Below, piece after piece: positions 11,483 through 22,592 of a stretch of DNA of 64,000 nt. Every line of letters starts with the position of its first letter. Positions within the stretch are counted from its first letter, which is position 1. The notes under the pieces are model-generated. The model was not told the origin of the DNA and did not search any database. It worked only from the letters and a program-made list of their open reading frames with translations. The position numbers and the translations under genes are program-made. The DNA comes from Caenorhabditis elegans (lineage: Eukaryota > Nematoda > Chromadorea > Rhabditida > Rhabditidae), in the NCBI RefSeq assembly GCF_000002985.6, contig NC_003283.11, positions 14,012,001-14,076,000 of the forward strand. The letters are read 5' to 3'.

Positions 11483-12535
11483 TCAAACAAAATCACTTAA
11501 AAAATCAAATAAAAGCAAGTTCAATTCTTGATTTTGTACTTGTCCATCTGGAAAATTATATAATTGGGCAAATTCAAAACTACGAAATTTTCCCATTTTT
11601 TGTAACGATGCTACGATTGATCTTCTATCCTCGTTTTCTTTAGAACGTGCAAATATTGCGCGATATTTAACATTTCGGAATCTACAAATCATCTTTTTAT
11701 CGTCAAAAATTAAAAACGATTACCTGGCATGTTTGAAGATAATTTCAAATTCCATCTGAATCTGCGGACGTTCCGGGTTATGAAGTGAGATCTGCCAAGC
11801 CGATTTGTCGACTGGAATTTTTAGGAAAATGTTTTTAAAGTGTAGCTCAGCAGCTGAAATGAATTAATATCTTGAAACAAAAATGAGCAAGTATTAGAGA
11901 AAAAACAAACACTAGAAAATTTGAAATACATGTTTTGGCAATTTCCACACCGAAATTGGTACAGAATCTCCTCAAACTGCAATAATCTCACCTCATCTTT
12001 GCCCAATGCTTCTGGCACTCGTTCTCTTGGTCCGTACTCTCCAAAAGGTTCATAAGCTTTATGAAAAACTTCAAATATCAATACACTGAATGCATAAACA
12101 TCACTTTCCTTTGTACTTATCATCTTTTCGACGGCTTCTGGTGCCATATATCTGAATTTAAGATTGAGTCCGAATTACACTCCGCAAGCCACTAACCTTA
12201 CTGGAACCATCTCTGCTCTGTGCTTGGTGCCTCCTTTATCAGCTGATAACCCAAAATCCGCAATTTTCAGAATGTCATCATCGGTGAGCAAGCAGTTTCT
12301 CACAATTCCTAGCTCATGAAGATAGTCAAGACCGTTGGCTGCTTGGAAAAGATATCGAATCTTTTCAAAATCTGTGATGGGCTGAAATTCATTTAGATGT
12401 GAACTGGTTTCAAACAAAATGTTATCTTACCACTTTCTTAAGCTTATTCTCCAAAGAGTCGGCTGCACAGAATTCGATAGCAATCATGAAAGGATCTCGT
12501 GAAGCGGCGATTCCAAAGAATTTGACAACGTTTGG
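11483..12535 (-). pseudogene. Truncated protein-kinase-like gene lacking the HRD catalytic motif
   Basis: Minus-strand exons are about 12535-12431, 12381-12197, 12151-11992, 11976 downward, ~11812-11725 and ~11683-11483. Order of kinase elements: NVVKFFGIAASRDPFMIAIEFC (hinge, in part), GLDYLHELGIVRNCLL, KIADFGLSADKGG (DFG present), VPVRYMAPEAVEKM (APE present), DVYAFSVLIFEVF, and a late NPERPQ. The loop that should read HRDLAARN is collapsed to IVRN, so the catalytic Asp is gone. No N-lobe (glycine loop, VAIK Lys) is visible upstream, where 12540-12840 is non-coding. The exon near 11976 reads poorly against the family. It is either a pseudokinase fragment or, more likely, a pseudogene. Confidence 0.65.
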
Positions 12536-12654
12536 CTGAAAAGGTTCATTAAGAAAATACCCAAAAAATGAAAAGAAAATGGTTAAAATTCTTTCAAAAA
12601 CATATTCAGCGTATTTATTGAAATATGGAGGTTATGGAGTTTATGGGAATCTGG

Positions 12655-12686
12655 ATTAAGCCTAAGCCTTAGCCTATGCCAAGTTG
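12655..12686 (-). repeat. Short degenerate interstitial telomere-like repeat
   Basis: On the minus strand this reads as imperfect TTAGGC units (TAGGCTAAGGCTTAGGC). Nematode telomeres are TTAGGC, and short internal tracts are common. Confidence 0.5.
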
Positions 12687-12845
12687 TCGGCAGTCGGCAC
12701 CTCTGTTTCTTACCGCAGGCAGGTAATCAATATTCAACAATGATAAAACATCCATAAACATAAAAAAACCAATTTTCAAATATTTATAAACAGTTTACAT
12801 AATTTACATGGAATGTTAGGATTGAAGTAATTTTTCACTTTTAAA

Positions 12846-13652
12846 TCAACATTTCATTCGTATCATTTGTCTATCCAAAAGTCTGTCAAAATCGATTGCA
12901 TAGTCTGGAGAACACGTGGAATTGATGACATTTGATACACAAGCTCCATCTGAATGCAGTTTTGCACATCGCTCATCAGAATTTAGCTGGAAGTTTGGAA
13001 TTTTCAGCGGTTTTTTAATGTTTAACTCACCATAAAGTATGGAGAGTTGACAAGATAGTCTTGTACACATGGATCCTTCTGATTCCTATCGATTTTGACT
13101 GCACATTCATGGAAATTTCCAGTGAAAAACCGGTATGAATCGCAGAAATCTTCGAGCCATAAAATGTCATCGTCTTCGAAAACAGAGCAGTTGTCGAGCA
13201 CGTGGAGGCAGTTCTAAATTTTAAGAGTTTTAAGAGTTCAAGGAGACATAAATTCGAATAACTTTCGATAAAATGTAGTGTCAAAGTATAGAAAAATATC
13301 TAATAAATCTTAAAATAATATCCATTTCAATTTAAACAAAATGGAGAGGTGTGCTAAAGTTGTGTCAAAGCTGTAATATATCGAGAAAAATTTCTTAACG
13401 TCTCAGGTCATTTAACCCAAAACAAAAACTTCAACTTACCATTGCCTCATCACATTTTCGATTCAGTTCTCCAGCTGTCTGTGGCTCAAGCCATTTGTTC
13501 CCATCCATTCTTTCATGAGTTCTTTGAAATTCGTGTACAGTTTGAGTACATTTTCGAATTTCACTTCTAACCAAATTACTTCTACAGTTTACAGAATATG
13601 AATCAAAAATGGGAAAGGTCAAAAAAACAGTGACGAGTATCAGGTTTAACAT
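12846..13652 (-). CDS. Secreted Cys-rich protein, DUF19-like
   Basis: Three exons (13652-13440, 13213-13031, 12986-12846), all phase 0, give about 178 residues. A signal peptide (MLNLILVTVFLTFPIFDSYS) is followed by NCRSNLVRSEIRKC, a long helix-like stretch, CDEAM / NCLHVLDNC, DFCDSYRFFTGNFHEC, DPC, RCAKLHSDGACVSNVINSTC and a final MKC. The FCDSYRFF and C-x6-C pairs match the DUF19 neighbours, so this is a more diverged member of the same cluster. No transmembrane tail. Extracellular; function unknown. Confidence 0.75.
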
Positions 13653-14292
13653 ATTTATTTTTGAAAACTAGAGGGAAAAATGTACCCATTAGTTTCTTTA
13701 AAATGGGCAGTTAGCAAATATTTGGGATGTAGTGTGGGTTTGTTGTTTTGACAATATGACATACATCAGTTCCTCACCAGAAGAAGATCAATATGGGATC
13801 AGTTATTTTGTTCATTCCGGCCGGGTAGGTAGGTGTGGTGCGGCAAGTATGTACAAAGCTGTGGAATTCGGTACACTAATCTATCTTTTTAAATAAAATG
13901 TTAATAAGTAACTGTTGGATTAATTTGAAAAAATTAATAATTTTTGTTCGAAGATTCGGGAAATTGAATATCTCGCTGAAGGTTTTTTTTGGCAAAATAA
14001 AACTTCCAGACACTATTTGAAGTATTTTGTTTAATTTTCAACAAAATTAAGTGTTTTTTTCAAAGCAATCGAACATTAATCCATAATTATTTGATTTAAC
14101 AAATTGTATTAATACAAAGAAAAAATTGCTTCAAAAATCTAATGATAACGTGAAGTAAAAATTTTTATATTTGAACATGGGGCTCTTTTTGTTCCTCAAA
14201 ACAGGCATATGTTCTAAATAAAATAGATCCAAAAATGGCCAAAACGATTTTCAAAAGTTCTTGGATTTTTCTAGCAATTTTTGCATTTTTGG
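13653..14292. other. Intergenic, nothing recognised
   Basis: AT-rich gap between two DUF19-type minus-strand genes. No coding, RNA or repeat feature that I can defend. Confidence 0.5.
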
Positions 14293-15412
14293 TTAGATGT
14301 TAATGTCACGATCATTGAAACAATCACGGTAGACAACCAGCTTAGACATGTTTATTCTGGGAGTTTTCGGCAAAAATTGAATTTCAAAAGTCAAACAATG
14401 AGTATTTACTTGAGCTTTGAGCAACAATAAAAATATAATCATAAATGAGATCAACATTTGTGCATTTTGAGTTCGACGTCGAAGTTCTGGAAAAAATAAC
14501 ACTTTAAGTTTATAGTCATATTCAATCAGTTTGGATCTGTCCTGAAAGCCGAAAAAAACACGAAAGTTCTTCAGCTGTTTCGAATTTGTTTTTCAAAATT
14601 TCAAAAATTACTTACCTCTTCTAAAACCTTTCCCATTTTATCACCACATGCATTTTCAACTTCTTTCCTTGCACAAACTCTATGTTCCTTTAATGAATCG
14701 CATTTCTCATTGGATGTTTTCTACAAAATAGATCGATTAGATTGAAATCTGTTGTTGAAGACATTCTCACTTTTAAAGATTTCGGTCCGAATACCTCATT
14801 GACACACTCGATCTCTGTTAAATTATTGAGTTTTGGTACACAATCTGTGAACTTTTCAATTATAAAATTGAAACGGGAACACATGACATCAAGCTCGTTG
14901 GTGACGGCTTCTGGGAAGTCTGGACAACTGGTTTTCACTGAGCTGAAGCATTTCTGAAATTAAACATAAAATTAAACAAAAAAACTATATATGATTGATT
15001 AAATGAAAAAATGAGGAGGAAAAATTACTATAATCGTATTCTCTCTAATGGTCGCACAAAAAGTGAACAATGATTGAAACTATCATTTTTTATTTTTCAA
15101 AATTTTACAGGTCTTTCATAAATTTCGAAGTTTCTCACCTGTGTTTCTAAGCACTTTTCTCTGAACTCTTTCTTTTCTTCTTTGTCAAATTTATATTCTT
15201 GATCCACCCATCTTGTGATTTTCTCCACAGTGGATACAAGGTCCTGGAAGTAGTTTAAAAAATGTTTAATTCAAAAAAAACTTTCAACTTACTTTCAGAC
15301 ATTCTCCAATTTGATCTATTTTTTCAGCAGGACACTCGGATGAACTAAGAGGAGCTGATTCAGTTAAATTAATAAAGAGAGCGACAAGAGCAAAAAATAA
15401 AAATGTTTTCAT
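14293..15412 (-). CDS. Secreted or tail-anchored DUF19-like Cys-rich protein
   Basis: Five minus-strand exons (15412-15293, 15243-15139, 14953-14771, 14720-14616, 14541-14293). A signal peptide (MKTFLFFALVALFINLTES) is followed by regular Cys pairs: SECPAEKIDQIGEC, KCFSSVKTSC, MCSRFNFIIEKFTDCVPK, IECVNEVF, KCDSLKEHRVC and NACGDKMGK. These fit the DUF19 pattern with extra N-terminal exons. The last exon reads through a very hydrophobic stretch (MLISFMIIFLLLL) that could be a membrane tail or GPI-type signal, then about 40 unlikely-looking residues. The 3' end is therefore uncertain. Confidence 0.72.
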
Positions 15413-15956
15413 AATTTTAATGAATCAGAAATAAAATTAATTAATGAATTTTCTGTTTGTTGAGACACAAAAGGACTGTCTAAACCGATAGGATCTATCA
15501 TGGAGGTAGGCGGACAAAAACTGGATGATGAAAATAGAAATGAGGGAAAGAGGAATCCAGTTCAAACTAAAATCGCATGCTTGCGAGATTTTAGTGGTTG
15601 ATTAATAATTTTCAGGTACAAAGGAGTAGTGTCAAAATTCAGAAAAAATAAATTGTAAAACAGGTTCTTGCGTTCACTCATGAAGTTTTTCTTAGATTAA
15701 AAAAGTTACAATTATGTAGAACTATACAGTTAAAAAATTAATCACATTTTTGAATTAGCTTTCTTTTTAATTCTGGCATATCTGAACTATTTTGCATAAT
15801 TTACTTTTGTGGTTAAAATACTCCCCATTATCAAAGTACAAACTTCAACCTCAAAAAAATCAGTTTTCAATTTCTCTGCCTAATCCCACAAATATTTTTT
15901 GTGCCATACCTTTCAACATTTACAAAGTGGTTTCATAAGTCAAAACAATCCGATTC

Positions 15957-16394
15957 TTACCAAAAATTAAGAATACCCTGAATTTGTGGAAGTCTCAAAA
16001 AGCACAACAATAAAACTGAAATTTGTACTAATGCATGTTCCAAAGAAAATAAATTCAGGTGCACATATTCAGAATAAGTTGAAAGCAAACCGATTGTATC
16101 ATGAATCCCAATATAAAATGCATTCCAGAACCCATAAGAATCACGAGATGCCTGACTAGAACCTTCACATAAAAGGTAGGTCCGCTGGAGAATTCTAGAA
16201 GGCACTAGTGATTCATAAAAGAGGATAAAGTAGACTCTCCGAGAAACAAAATAAATCGAAAAGTTCAAGCTACATAGCCAAAAACATAATTCCAAGGAGC
16301 TGAATGGCGCCAGTAAAATGTCTGTAACTGTCCAACTGTCAAAATAAACTTGAAATAGCATCAGTTGTCGAGCACGATGGAAGATAGTAGCCAC
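15957..16394 (-). CDS. Hydrophobic ORF, possibly a membrane-protein fragment
   Basis: An uninterrupted minus-strand frame of 145 codons is rich in Leu, Phe and Tyr (for example LELCFWLCSLNFSIYFV and EHALVQISVLLLCFLR). This suggests two to four membrane spans. I do not recognise the family. The ORF length is notable for AT-rich DNA, and a decayed serpentine receptor is possible. No confident splice partners were found on either side. Confidence 0.3.
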   Translation of the reverse strand: MATIFHRARQLMLFQVYFDSWTVTDILLAPFSSLELCFWLCSLNFSIYFVSRRVYFILFYESLVPSRILQRTYLLCEGSSQASRDSYGFWNAFYIGIHDTIGLLSTYSEYVHLNLFSLEHALVQISVLLLCFLRLPQIQGILNFW

Positions 16395-16471
16395 AGATCG
16401 TATTATCTAAAGAATCAATAGAACTTTCCAAAACTTAGCTGAAACGATTTAACCATGTAATTCGATATTTT

Positions 16472-16635
16472 TCAGGGCCGCGCGCACGCAGCCCCGATAC
16501 GCAAAAATAAAGCTGTTGGCGAATCTCAACTCGAGACTGCCACACAGGTCAGCCCGCCCAAAAGTGCAATGGGTAGGCCTCACCATGGGGATTCCGCCTT
16601 CTTGATCGCGAAATAACCCCCAGCCAGGTAAGTTT
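16472..16635 (-). ncRNA. U1 spliceosomal snRNA
   Basis: Reading the minus strand from 16635, the RNA begins AAACTTACCTGG, the 5' end that pairs with 5' splice sites. It continues GCTGGGGGTTATTTCGCG..., with stem-loop I/II elements (AGGCGGAATCCCC, CCCATTGCACTTTTGG). Near the 3' end is the Sm site AGCTTTATTTTTGCG, followed by a GC-rich terminal stem. The 164-base length is right for nematode U1. The gene is intact and most likely expressed; C. elegans has several dispersed U1 genes. A candidate proximal sequence element (ATGTCGGAACACACG on the minus strand) lies about 35-55 bases upstream, at about 16668-16685. Confidence 0.93.
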
Positions 16636-16904
16636 GTGAGACGGTGGGTGGAGAGAGTGGTGTGCTCGTGTGTTCCGACATTTTGCGGGTTCCGCATCTC
16701 TCCATGCTTAGCGTGCAGGAGGCGGAGTAACAGATGGAGAAGGAGTAGAAGAGACGGAGGCAACCTGTAATATTAATATTATGATTAAATTTTCTGATTC
16801 TTGTTGGAATATTGATAGTTTCATCTCAATGAATGAAAAAAAAACTTGAATTTAATCAGAAAAAACCGTGAACGATTTTAAATTAAAAGAAACTATCTAA
16901 AAGA

Positions 16905-17330
16905 GCTTAAAATTTACTACAAAGTTTCTGAAAGAAATTTCAAAAAAAGTTACTTTGAAGAGTTTTATGAATTTTCAAAGTTTGGAAAATCCATCTATTT
17001 TTGCCTATAAATGGTAGATTTCATTAAATAATAAAATACGCACTAAAAGGTAGGGCTGAACATGTACTATTTCTGTAACTACGTGAAGCTTCTTGTACCT
17101 ACTGGAATATTGTTGGTAAATTCTAAAAGAGCTTAAAGTTTACTACAAAGTTTCTGAAAGACATTTCAAAAAAGGTTACTTTGAAGAGATTTATGAATTT
17201 TCAAAGTTTGGAAAATCCATCTATTTTTGCCTATAAATGGTAGGTATAGTACATGTTCAGCCCTACCTTTTAGTGCGTATTTTATTATTTAATGAAAACT
17301 ACCATTTATAGGCAAAAATAGAAAAATAGA
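16905..17330. repeat. Compound direct and inverted repeat
   Basis: A ~115 bp block (16905-17030) recurs in direct orientation at 17125-17245. It contains CTACAAAGTTTCTGAAAG and CTATTTTTGCCTATAAATGG. The segment from there through TTTAGTGCGTATTTTATT is also present inverted (about 16990-17070 against 17245-17330), giving ~75 bp arms. It resembles a palindromic non-autonomous element that has partly duplicated itself. It lies directly before a mariner remnant. Confidence 0.65.
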
Positions 17331-17379
17331 TATGTGCAGTGTTAGGCAAGAACTCTGTCACCTATAACACCATAAAGTT

Positions 17380-18100
17380 TTGATTTGAAAAGTTCACGAA
17401 AAGGAACTACGAACCCGATGATATACCAAGATACGGTCGCCCTCGTTTGGATATCGATGAGGATATTTCGAGAGCCCTGGAAGATGATGCAAGATCAACG
17501 TCACGTGAACTTTCTCAGAAAATTTTGCGTAGTGACCACTCTCTTTTGCTGTTCTCTAGGAAACGAACGACGGACTGGGTTAAGGATATTATTACTGGAG
17601 ACGATAAATGGGTATTGCATGTTAACCGTACCAGAAAGAAACAGTGGGCCCCGGTCTAGGAAACCGTGAAACCTGACCTCAAAGGGGAACTTCACGGGAA
17701 AAAGTGATTCTCTCAATTTGGTGGGAGAGTAAGGGTGTAATTTTCCGAGGGCTTTTTCCAGACTTCGTTACAATCAACGCTGGCCTATACTCTATTCAAT
17801 TGGAAAAGATGGTCCGTGCTCATCGATTACATCACCCTAGAGGATCAAAATTGTTTCTGCTCTATGACAACGCATGACCGCATAAAACTTTGAAGATCCG
17901 CCAGAAGCTCCAGACACTCGGAATCCAAATTTTGCCTCACCCAACGTATTCACCGGGCTTGGCTCCTACTGACTAACATTTGTTCCGTTCTCTCCAGAAT
18001 TGCCCTACCAGACAGAAGTTTCATGATCGAAGGGTCGTCGAAACGTGGTTGGACGACTTCTTTGCCTCCTAATCTCAGGAGTTCTGTGCGGAGAGTATTG
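17380..18100 (+). pseudogene. Mariner transposase remnant
   Basis: The conceptual plus-strand translation, across several frames, shows PRYGRPRLDIDEDI, then SRELSQKIL, then DWVKDIITGDDKWVLH (first catalytic Asp region), LLYDNA*PHKT (second Asp) and HPTYSPGLAPTD*HLF (third Asp of a D,D34D mariner triad). In-frame stops and shifts make it dead. No paired terminal repeats were identified. It ends just before a truncated lectin/CUB gene. Confidence 0.8.
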
Positions 18101-18183
18101 CTCAACTTCCGTTGTGTTGGCAAGGTTTGAATTGGTTGAATCTTGTTAGCTTTGAATAAATATTCTTTCCAAAAAAATTCAGA

Positions 18184-20582
18184 ATGTTGCAAAGACTTTT
18201 TGCTCAACCTAATAGTAAGAATGCCAAGAATTTCCAAAACTCTGGATTTTTAGACGAGCCAAGTGTAAACGGTGATTGCGTGACTTTCAAAGGAGCAACT
18301 CCATTTGGACTACAAGTCACACAGTGCTACCAATTCCAGCCAGCGTTTTGCAAACAGACTCCTGCACTGTGAGTTATGGTTTGATGAACTGTTGTAATCG
18401 GTTACAATACAAAATATAATGCACAAAAACATTAGCGTAGGACTTCGAGTGGAATGTCTAAGTTAATTTGAACAATATTGCCACGAACCTGGTAGAAGGC
18501 GAATCAACAAATTTCATTACAAAAAATTATTTTACGAGAACAATAATTTCAGCTGCAATGGTGGAGTTTTCGGTGGCTCAGACAAGTGGACAGGAACTAT
18601 TCAATCTCCAGGATACCCAGTACAGTACTACAATAATCTCAATTGCAACTACCTTATCATTTGTAAGAGATCCTCTACACATATCTTGATAATTTTTTAG
18701 AACATTTTAGCCCCGAACAATACGTTCATCACAATTCTATTTTCCCCATTCTTGGTTGAAGAATGGTATGATCTCGTGGATGTTTTTATTTATTTATATT
18801 TATTCATCAGGCAACAATCATAATGATACAATTACAACAAAGCAGTGAAGTGAAGGAAAAAAGAATGAATAAATAGATATAAAATAATCATTTGGACCCG
18901 CAAGAGTCCGGTGACTAAGTATGAGGGGGGAAGAGGGTAAAACATTGTCAACAAAAAGTTGACCGAGACGTTTTCCGAACAAAATTTCTGAGACAGGCTT
19001 GGGGAAATAAGGTACTATTTTATTCCAGTAATTAAAATTTTTATGCAGGAAACTGTCATTTTTAACGCCGCATAGCTTAATTCTGTAAGGGAACCGGGTT
19101 GAAGACGCAGGCTGGATAAACTGGGATAGGTTGGGGAAATGGCACCGGTGAGTGACGATTTTGAAATAGAGTTTGAGGATTAGGAAGAGACGTCTAGAAA
19201 ATAGAGATTTTTGGGAAGAAAGGAATAAACGACGCTCGTAAGGGGTGCGAGTATCGTTTTTGATGAGGGGTTGAAAAGATAGGTTACAGCGCAAGAAAAC
19301 CTTACGCGAGAAAAATTTTAGAGGTTGTTCTAATTTGGCTGACATTTTCAGTGATGATGGGTGAAATATTTCGCAGCAATATTCTAATGTGGGTCTAATG
19401 TAGGTATTAAACAGTTTGAAATAAAAAGCTGAATTTGTAGATCTGAATGAAGCGAGAATCTTACGACAGTTGAAAACTGCGTTATTGACTATCTTATTGA
19501 TGTGAGTCTGGAACTTGAGAGAGTTGTCTACAATGAGACCTAAGTCTCTCGTGCATTTTGACTCCATTATAACCTGCTCATTAATCTAGTATAAAGAGGA
19601 GGACAGTAATTGAGTCAGAACATTTCTTAATGATGAGGAAGTTTATATTATCTATTTTGATGGTAACTCAACAAGTTATGTTGACCATATAGGACAGTAG
19701 GCTGAATTCTGTAACCACCCACCAATCAATAAATATTTTCAGAGTATCTTCATACAATTTGGCTTGTGGATTTGAATCGTCTTCGAACATGATGTCTGTT
19801 AGATTCAAGACAAATTATGATCTTACCGATAAAGGATGGTTGGCGACGTGGAAGGCAATGAAGAATATGCCAGTTATAAGTCAAAGTGGATCAAATGGGG
19901 CAATGATTTCACCCAATTATCCATTAACCTATGATTCATACGATGAACAAGTCTATCAAATAAGTGTTGCCTGGGGAATGCAGGTCAATTATCAATTGAT
20001 GTATTCCGAACGCAGAACAAAAATGATTATTTAAATATTTATAACAGCACTACACAGTCGAATAGTACTCTTGTAACCACGTAAGTTTTTACTTTTTAAT
20101 AAATGACGGGTTGGTACGACCATCTGAAGACGTGCCTGTCTACTATAAAAGTTTCAATTTTCCTCATTAATAATATTTCTAAATGTGTTTTTAAAAAACT
20201 ATAGATACAACAACGACGTGACTTACATTTCTGAACTAATTGAACTTTTCCAAAATTGTTGACTAAAAGAATTGCTATCAATGTTTGAAAATAGTTTAAT
20301 CACTTTTTATTGCTCCCTCTCGAGTTTATCGACCCTTCACCATTTTTAAATTTTGAAAATATTAGACTATGAATACAATAGCACGGAGCAAAACCAAACT
20401 TCACAATTTTCTCGTTAAAAATAGTTTAAATATACCAATCAATATTCCACTCATTCAGATTATCCGGACAATCGGTAGCTCCATTCAACTACATTTCTCC
20501 AAGAAGCTACATGTCAATGAAATTTGTATCTGATGGATCACTTCAATACACTGGATGGCATGCATTTTGGAGCATTTGCTAG
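18184..20582 (+). pseudogene. Broken C-type lectin/CUB domain secreted-protein gene
   Basis: Exons at about 18184-18368 carry the end of a C-type lectin domain (NGDCVTFKGATPFG, QPAFCKQTP). Exons at 18553-18662 and 18711-18785 begin a CUB domain (CNGGVFGGSDKW, SPGYPVQYYNNLNCNYLI). After 19741 the rest of CUB 1 (MSVRFKTNYDLTDKGW) and CUB 2 (GAMISPNYPLTYDSYDEQ) follow. A final exon, 20459-20582, has SPRSYMSMKFVSDG and GWHAFWSIC. A LINE fragment splits CUB 1 at about 18786. A frameshift occurs near 20025. The lectin N-terminus is missing, with a mariner corpse in its place. C. elegans has many CLEC/CUB secreted proteins linked to innate immunity; this copy cannot make an intact one. Confidence 0.78.
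18787..19690 (-). mobile_element. 5'-truncated CR1-type LINE fragment inserted in the CUB gene
   Basis: A 249-codon minus-strand frame (19567-18818) encodes the C-terminal end of a non-LTR reverse-transcriptase protein: DLGLIVDNSLKFQTHINK, CRKILASFRS, FYFKLFNTYIRPTLEYCCEIFHP, LEQPLKFFSRKVF and HFPNLSQFI. It is clearly related to the LINE in the large palindrome (TYIRPILEYGCEIYHP, LEQPLRYFSRHVF) but diverged. The 3' end at 18787 carries TAAATAAATAAA-type tail sequence. The 5' truncation is typical of target-primed insertion. It is absent from the intact CUB fold, so it is the disrupting insertion. Confidence 0.82.
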
Positions 20583-22007
20583 TTGAAATTCCCTAACATT
20601 AAATTCGATTCAATTTGATCGAAATACGACTAGTGATCAGTTACATTTGTAGTGAAAATGTTTTACAGAATTTTTCATTGACGCACACAGTGTGCATACA
20701 ATAAATATCAATCAAAACAAATTTGAATCGTTTGAAAAACTTTGAGTAATACATTTTCTTTCTTCGAGTTTACTAAAATTTTAGGTCAGCTTCTCATTAC
20801 CAGAAGCTAGGGTATTTATACTTTTTCTGACAACATCTACAATATTTGTCCTACCATAATTCAAAACTCTCAAAAGTATTATGACGTCATCTATTTTCAT
20901 GTACAAAACTTGTAAATGTATATGTTTTTCTGTTTTAACAACTTCTACGTCTTCTCGTTCGTCCAGAAGTTTCTCCGATTTCTGATCTTGGAATGTTTTT
21001 GTCGTCGATTTATGTCGTAAAGAGCATCGTCATCAAATATCCAATTACTAATAATATGCCCTTTTCTTTCGGATCATGAACCAAAATTGGAGAAAAAAAA
21101 TGTAGTAGGGGGTGTGTGACTATCATCTGTTTATGTCGGTGTCAAATTTCGTTCATTTTTTCATGTTTTAAGTTTTTGATTCCGTGACAAATCCGACAAA
21201 TTCCGAACAAAAAATCAAACTTCCAAACGTGGAAAATAAGGAACTGATCATATTTCAGACTGGGAAACTTTGTTCCATCAAATTGGTCAGAGAGAGATCC
21301 AATTACCAAAAACGTGGAAAGGAACTTTCTATGAACTTTGGCATAAGATTATGATTTTCTGAAATAGAAAAAAATGTTGTGTCAATTTGGAAAGCCGAAA
21401 TGTTGTCTTTACGATTTTTATTGTTTAATTTTGTTTTAATTTTCGAAAGTCACAATTTTTGAAAATTTGGCAATTTTCCAAAAATTCCGCTGAATTCTTT
21501 GAAAAATCTTTGCAGCAAATTGTCGTCTTGGGTCCTCGCACGAACAAAACTTCTCACCTACCGTAACCCTGCTGCTTTTGCATCCTGGGTACGGTAGTTT
21601 GAAAAAACTTTGTTCGTGTCAGGACCTTGTTTCGTAATATGAAGACTCTTATCAAAAATAAAATTTGATAACCTTATTACTAAATTATGAAACTCAAGTT
21701 TCAGAAAAAATTTCCAATTTTTAAACATAAATTTCAAAAAAAAATTCCTGATCTGTATGTCTGTTAGTCTAGATGTCGGGAATTCTTCTTTAAAAGTATA
21801 TCCCCATTTCCTTATCCTCCAGACAACTTCTTCTCAAGTTTCTCCACCCTCTGAATCTCGTGATTCCATTAAAACTCGGCGCCGCCCATTTCCACTTTTC
21901 CAGAATGCTTCCAAAATCAGAGCTCCACCCTCGGTTTGTCCTTGGATTTAATACATTTTATTTGCCCGTTCATTTGGACTTTATCACAATTTCCAGCACT
22001 TCTAACA
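20583..22007. other. Intergenic region with a small hairpin element
   Basis: No gene is supported. At about 21530-21630, AGGACC...CACGAACAAAA faces TTTTGTTCGTGTCAGGACC, an imperfect hairpin of ~25 bp arms enclosing ACGGTAG repeats. The rest is AT-rich, including the presumed promoter of the insulin-like gene. Confidence 0.5.
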
Positions 22008-22321
22008 ATGTCACTGCATTTCTCCACTATTCAAAAAACAATTCTTCTAATCTCATTCTTGCTCCTCGTAACATTGGCTCCCAGAACAAGTGCAGCTTTT
22101 CCATTCCAAATTTGTGTCAAAAAAATGGAAAAAATGTGCAGAATCATCAATCCAGAGCAGTGTGCACAAGTAAATAAAATCACTGAGATTGGTAAGTTGT
22201 TGAGAAAATAATTTTTTAAAAGTTCCTATTCAAAATGAAATTTTCAGGAGCATTGACAGACTGTTGCACCGGACTGTGCTCCTGGGAAGAAATCCGGATC
22301 TCCTGCTGCTCCGTTTTATAA
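22008..22321 (+). CDS. Insulin-like peptide precursor (candidate)
   Basis: Two exons (22008-22191, 22248-22321) give 85 residues. The first ~30 residues form a signal peptide (MSLHFSTIQKTILLISFLLLVTLA, shown in part). The mature part has a B-chain-like ICVKKMEKMC...C segment. The A-chain-like segment CCTGLCSWEEIRISCC exactly fits the insulin A-chain spacing CC-x3-C-x8-C. The extra Cys pair suits the nematode beta-type insulins. There is no dibasic C-peptide, as in many worm INS peptides. Worm insulins are secreted DAF-2 agonists or antagonists. The family is inferred from Cys spacing, and I do not assign a member number. Confidence 0.72.
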
Positions 22322-22592
22322 TATATAATTCGTCGTTTTGCCTTTTCATTGAATTATTTTGAATTTTGTAAAATGGAATAAATGGACAGATTTGTATACA
22401 AGAGAATGTTACACGTACAATAAAAGTGAGTGCGCTGGAATGAGAAAAAAGTAAAAGGGGACTAGAAGACATGTGATGTGACAAGTTGTTACAAGGATAA
22501 AGGCACATAAAATCAGTAAAAAATCTATACAAAAATACGTCTTATAGATACAAAAATTAGTACATTTCAGGTACTAGGTACCGTACTTCCTT

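Noticed and set aside
12655-12686. Chromosome end or telomere addition
   Set aside because: Only a few degenerate TTAGGC units flanked by ordinary genes.
16449-16763. 104-codon minus-strand ORF
   Set aside because: It overlies the U1 snRNA and its promoter; the RNA gene explains the sequence.
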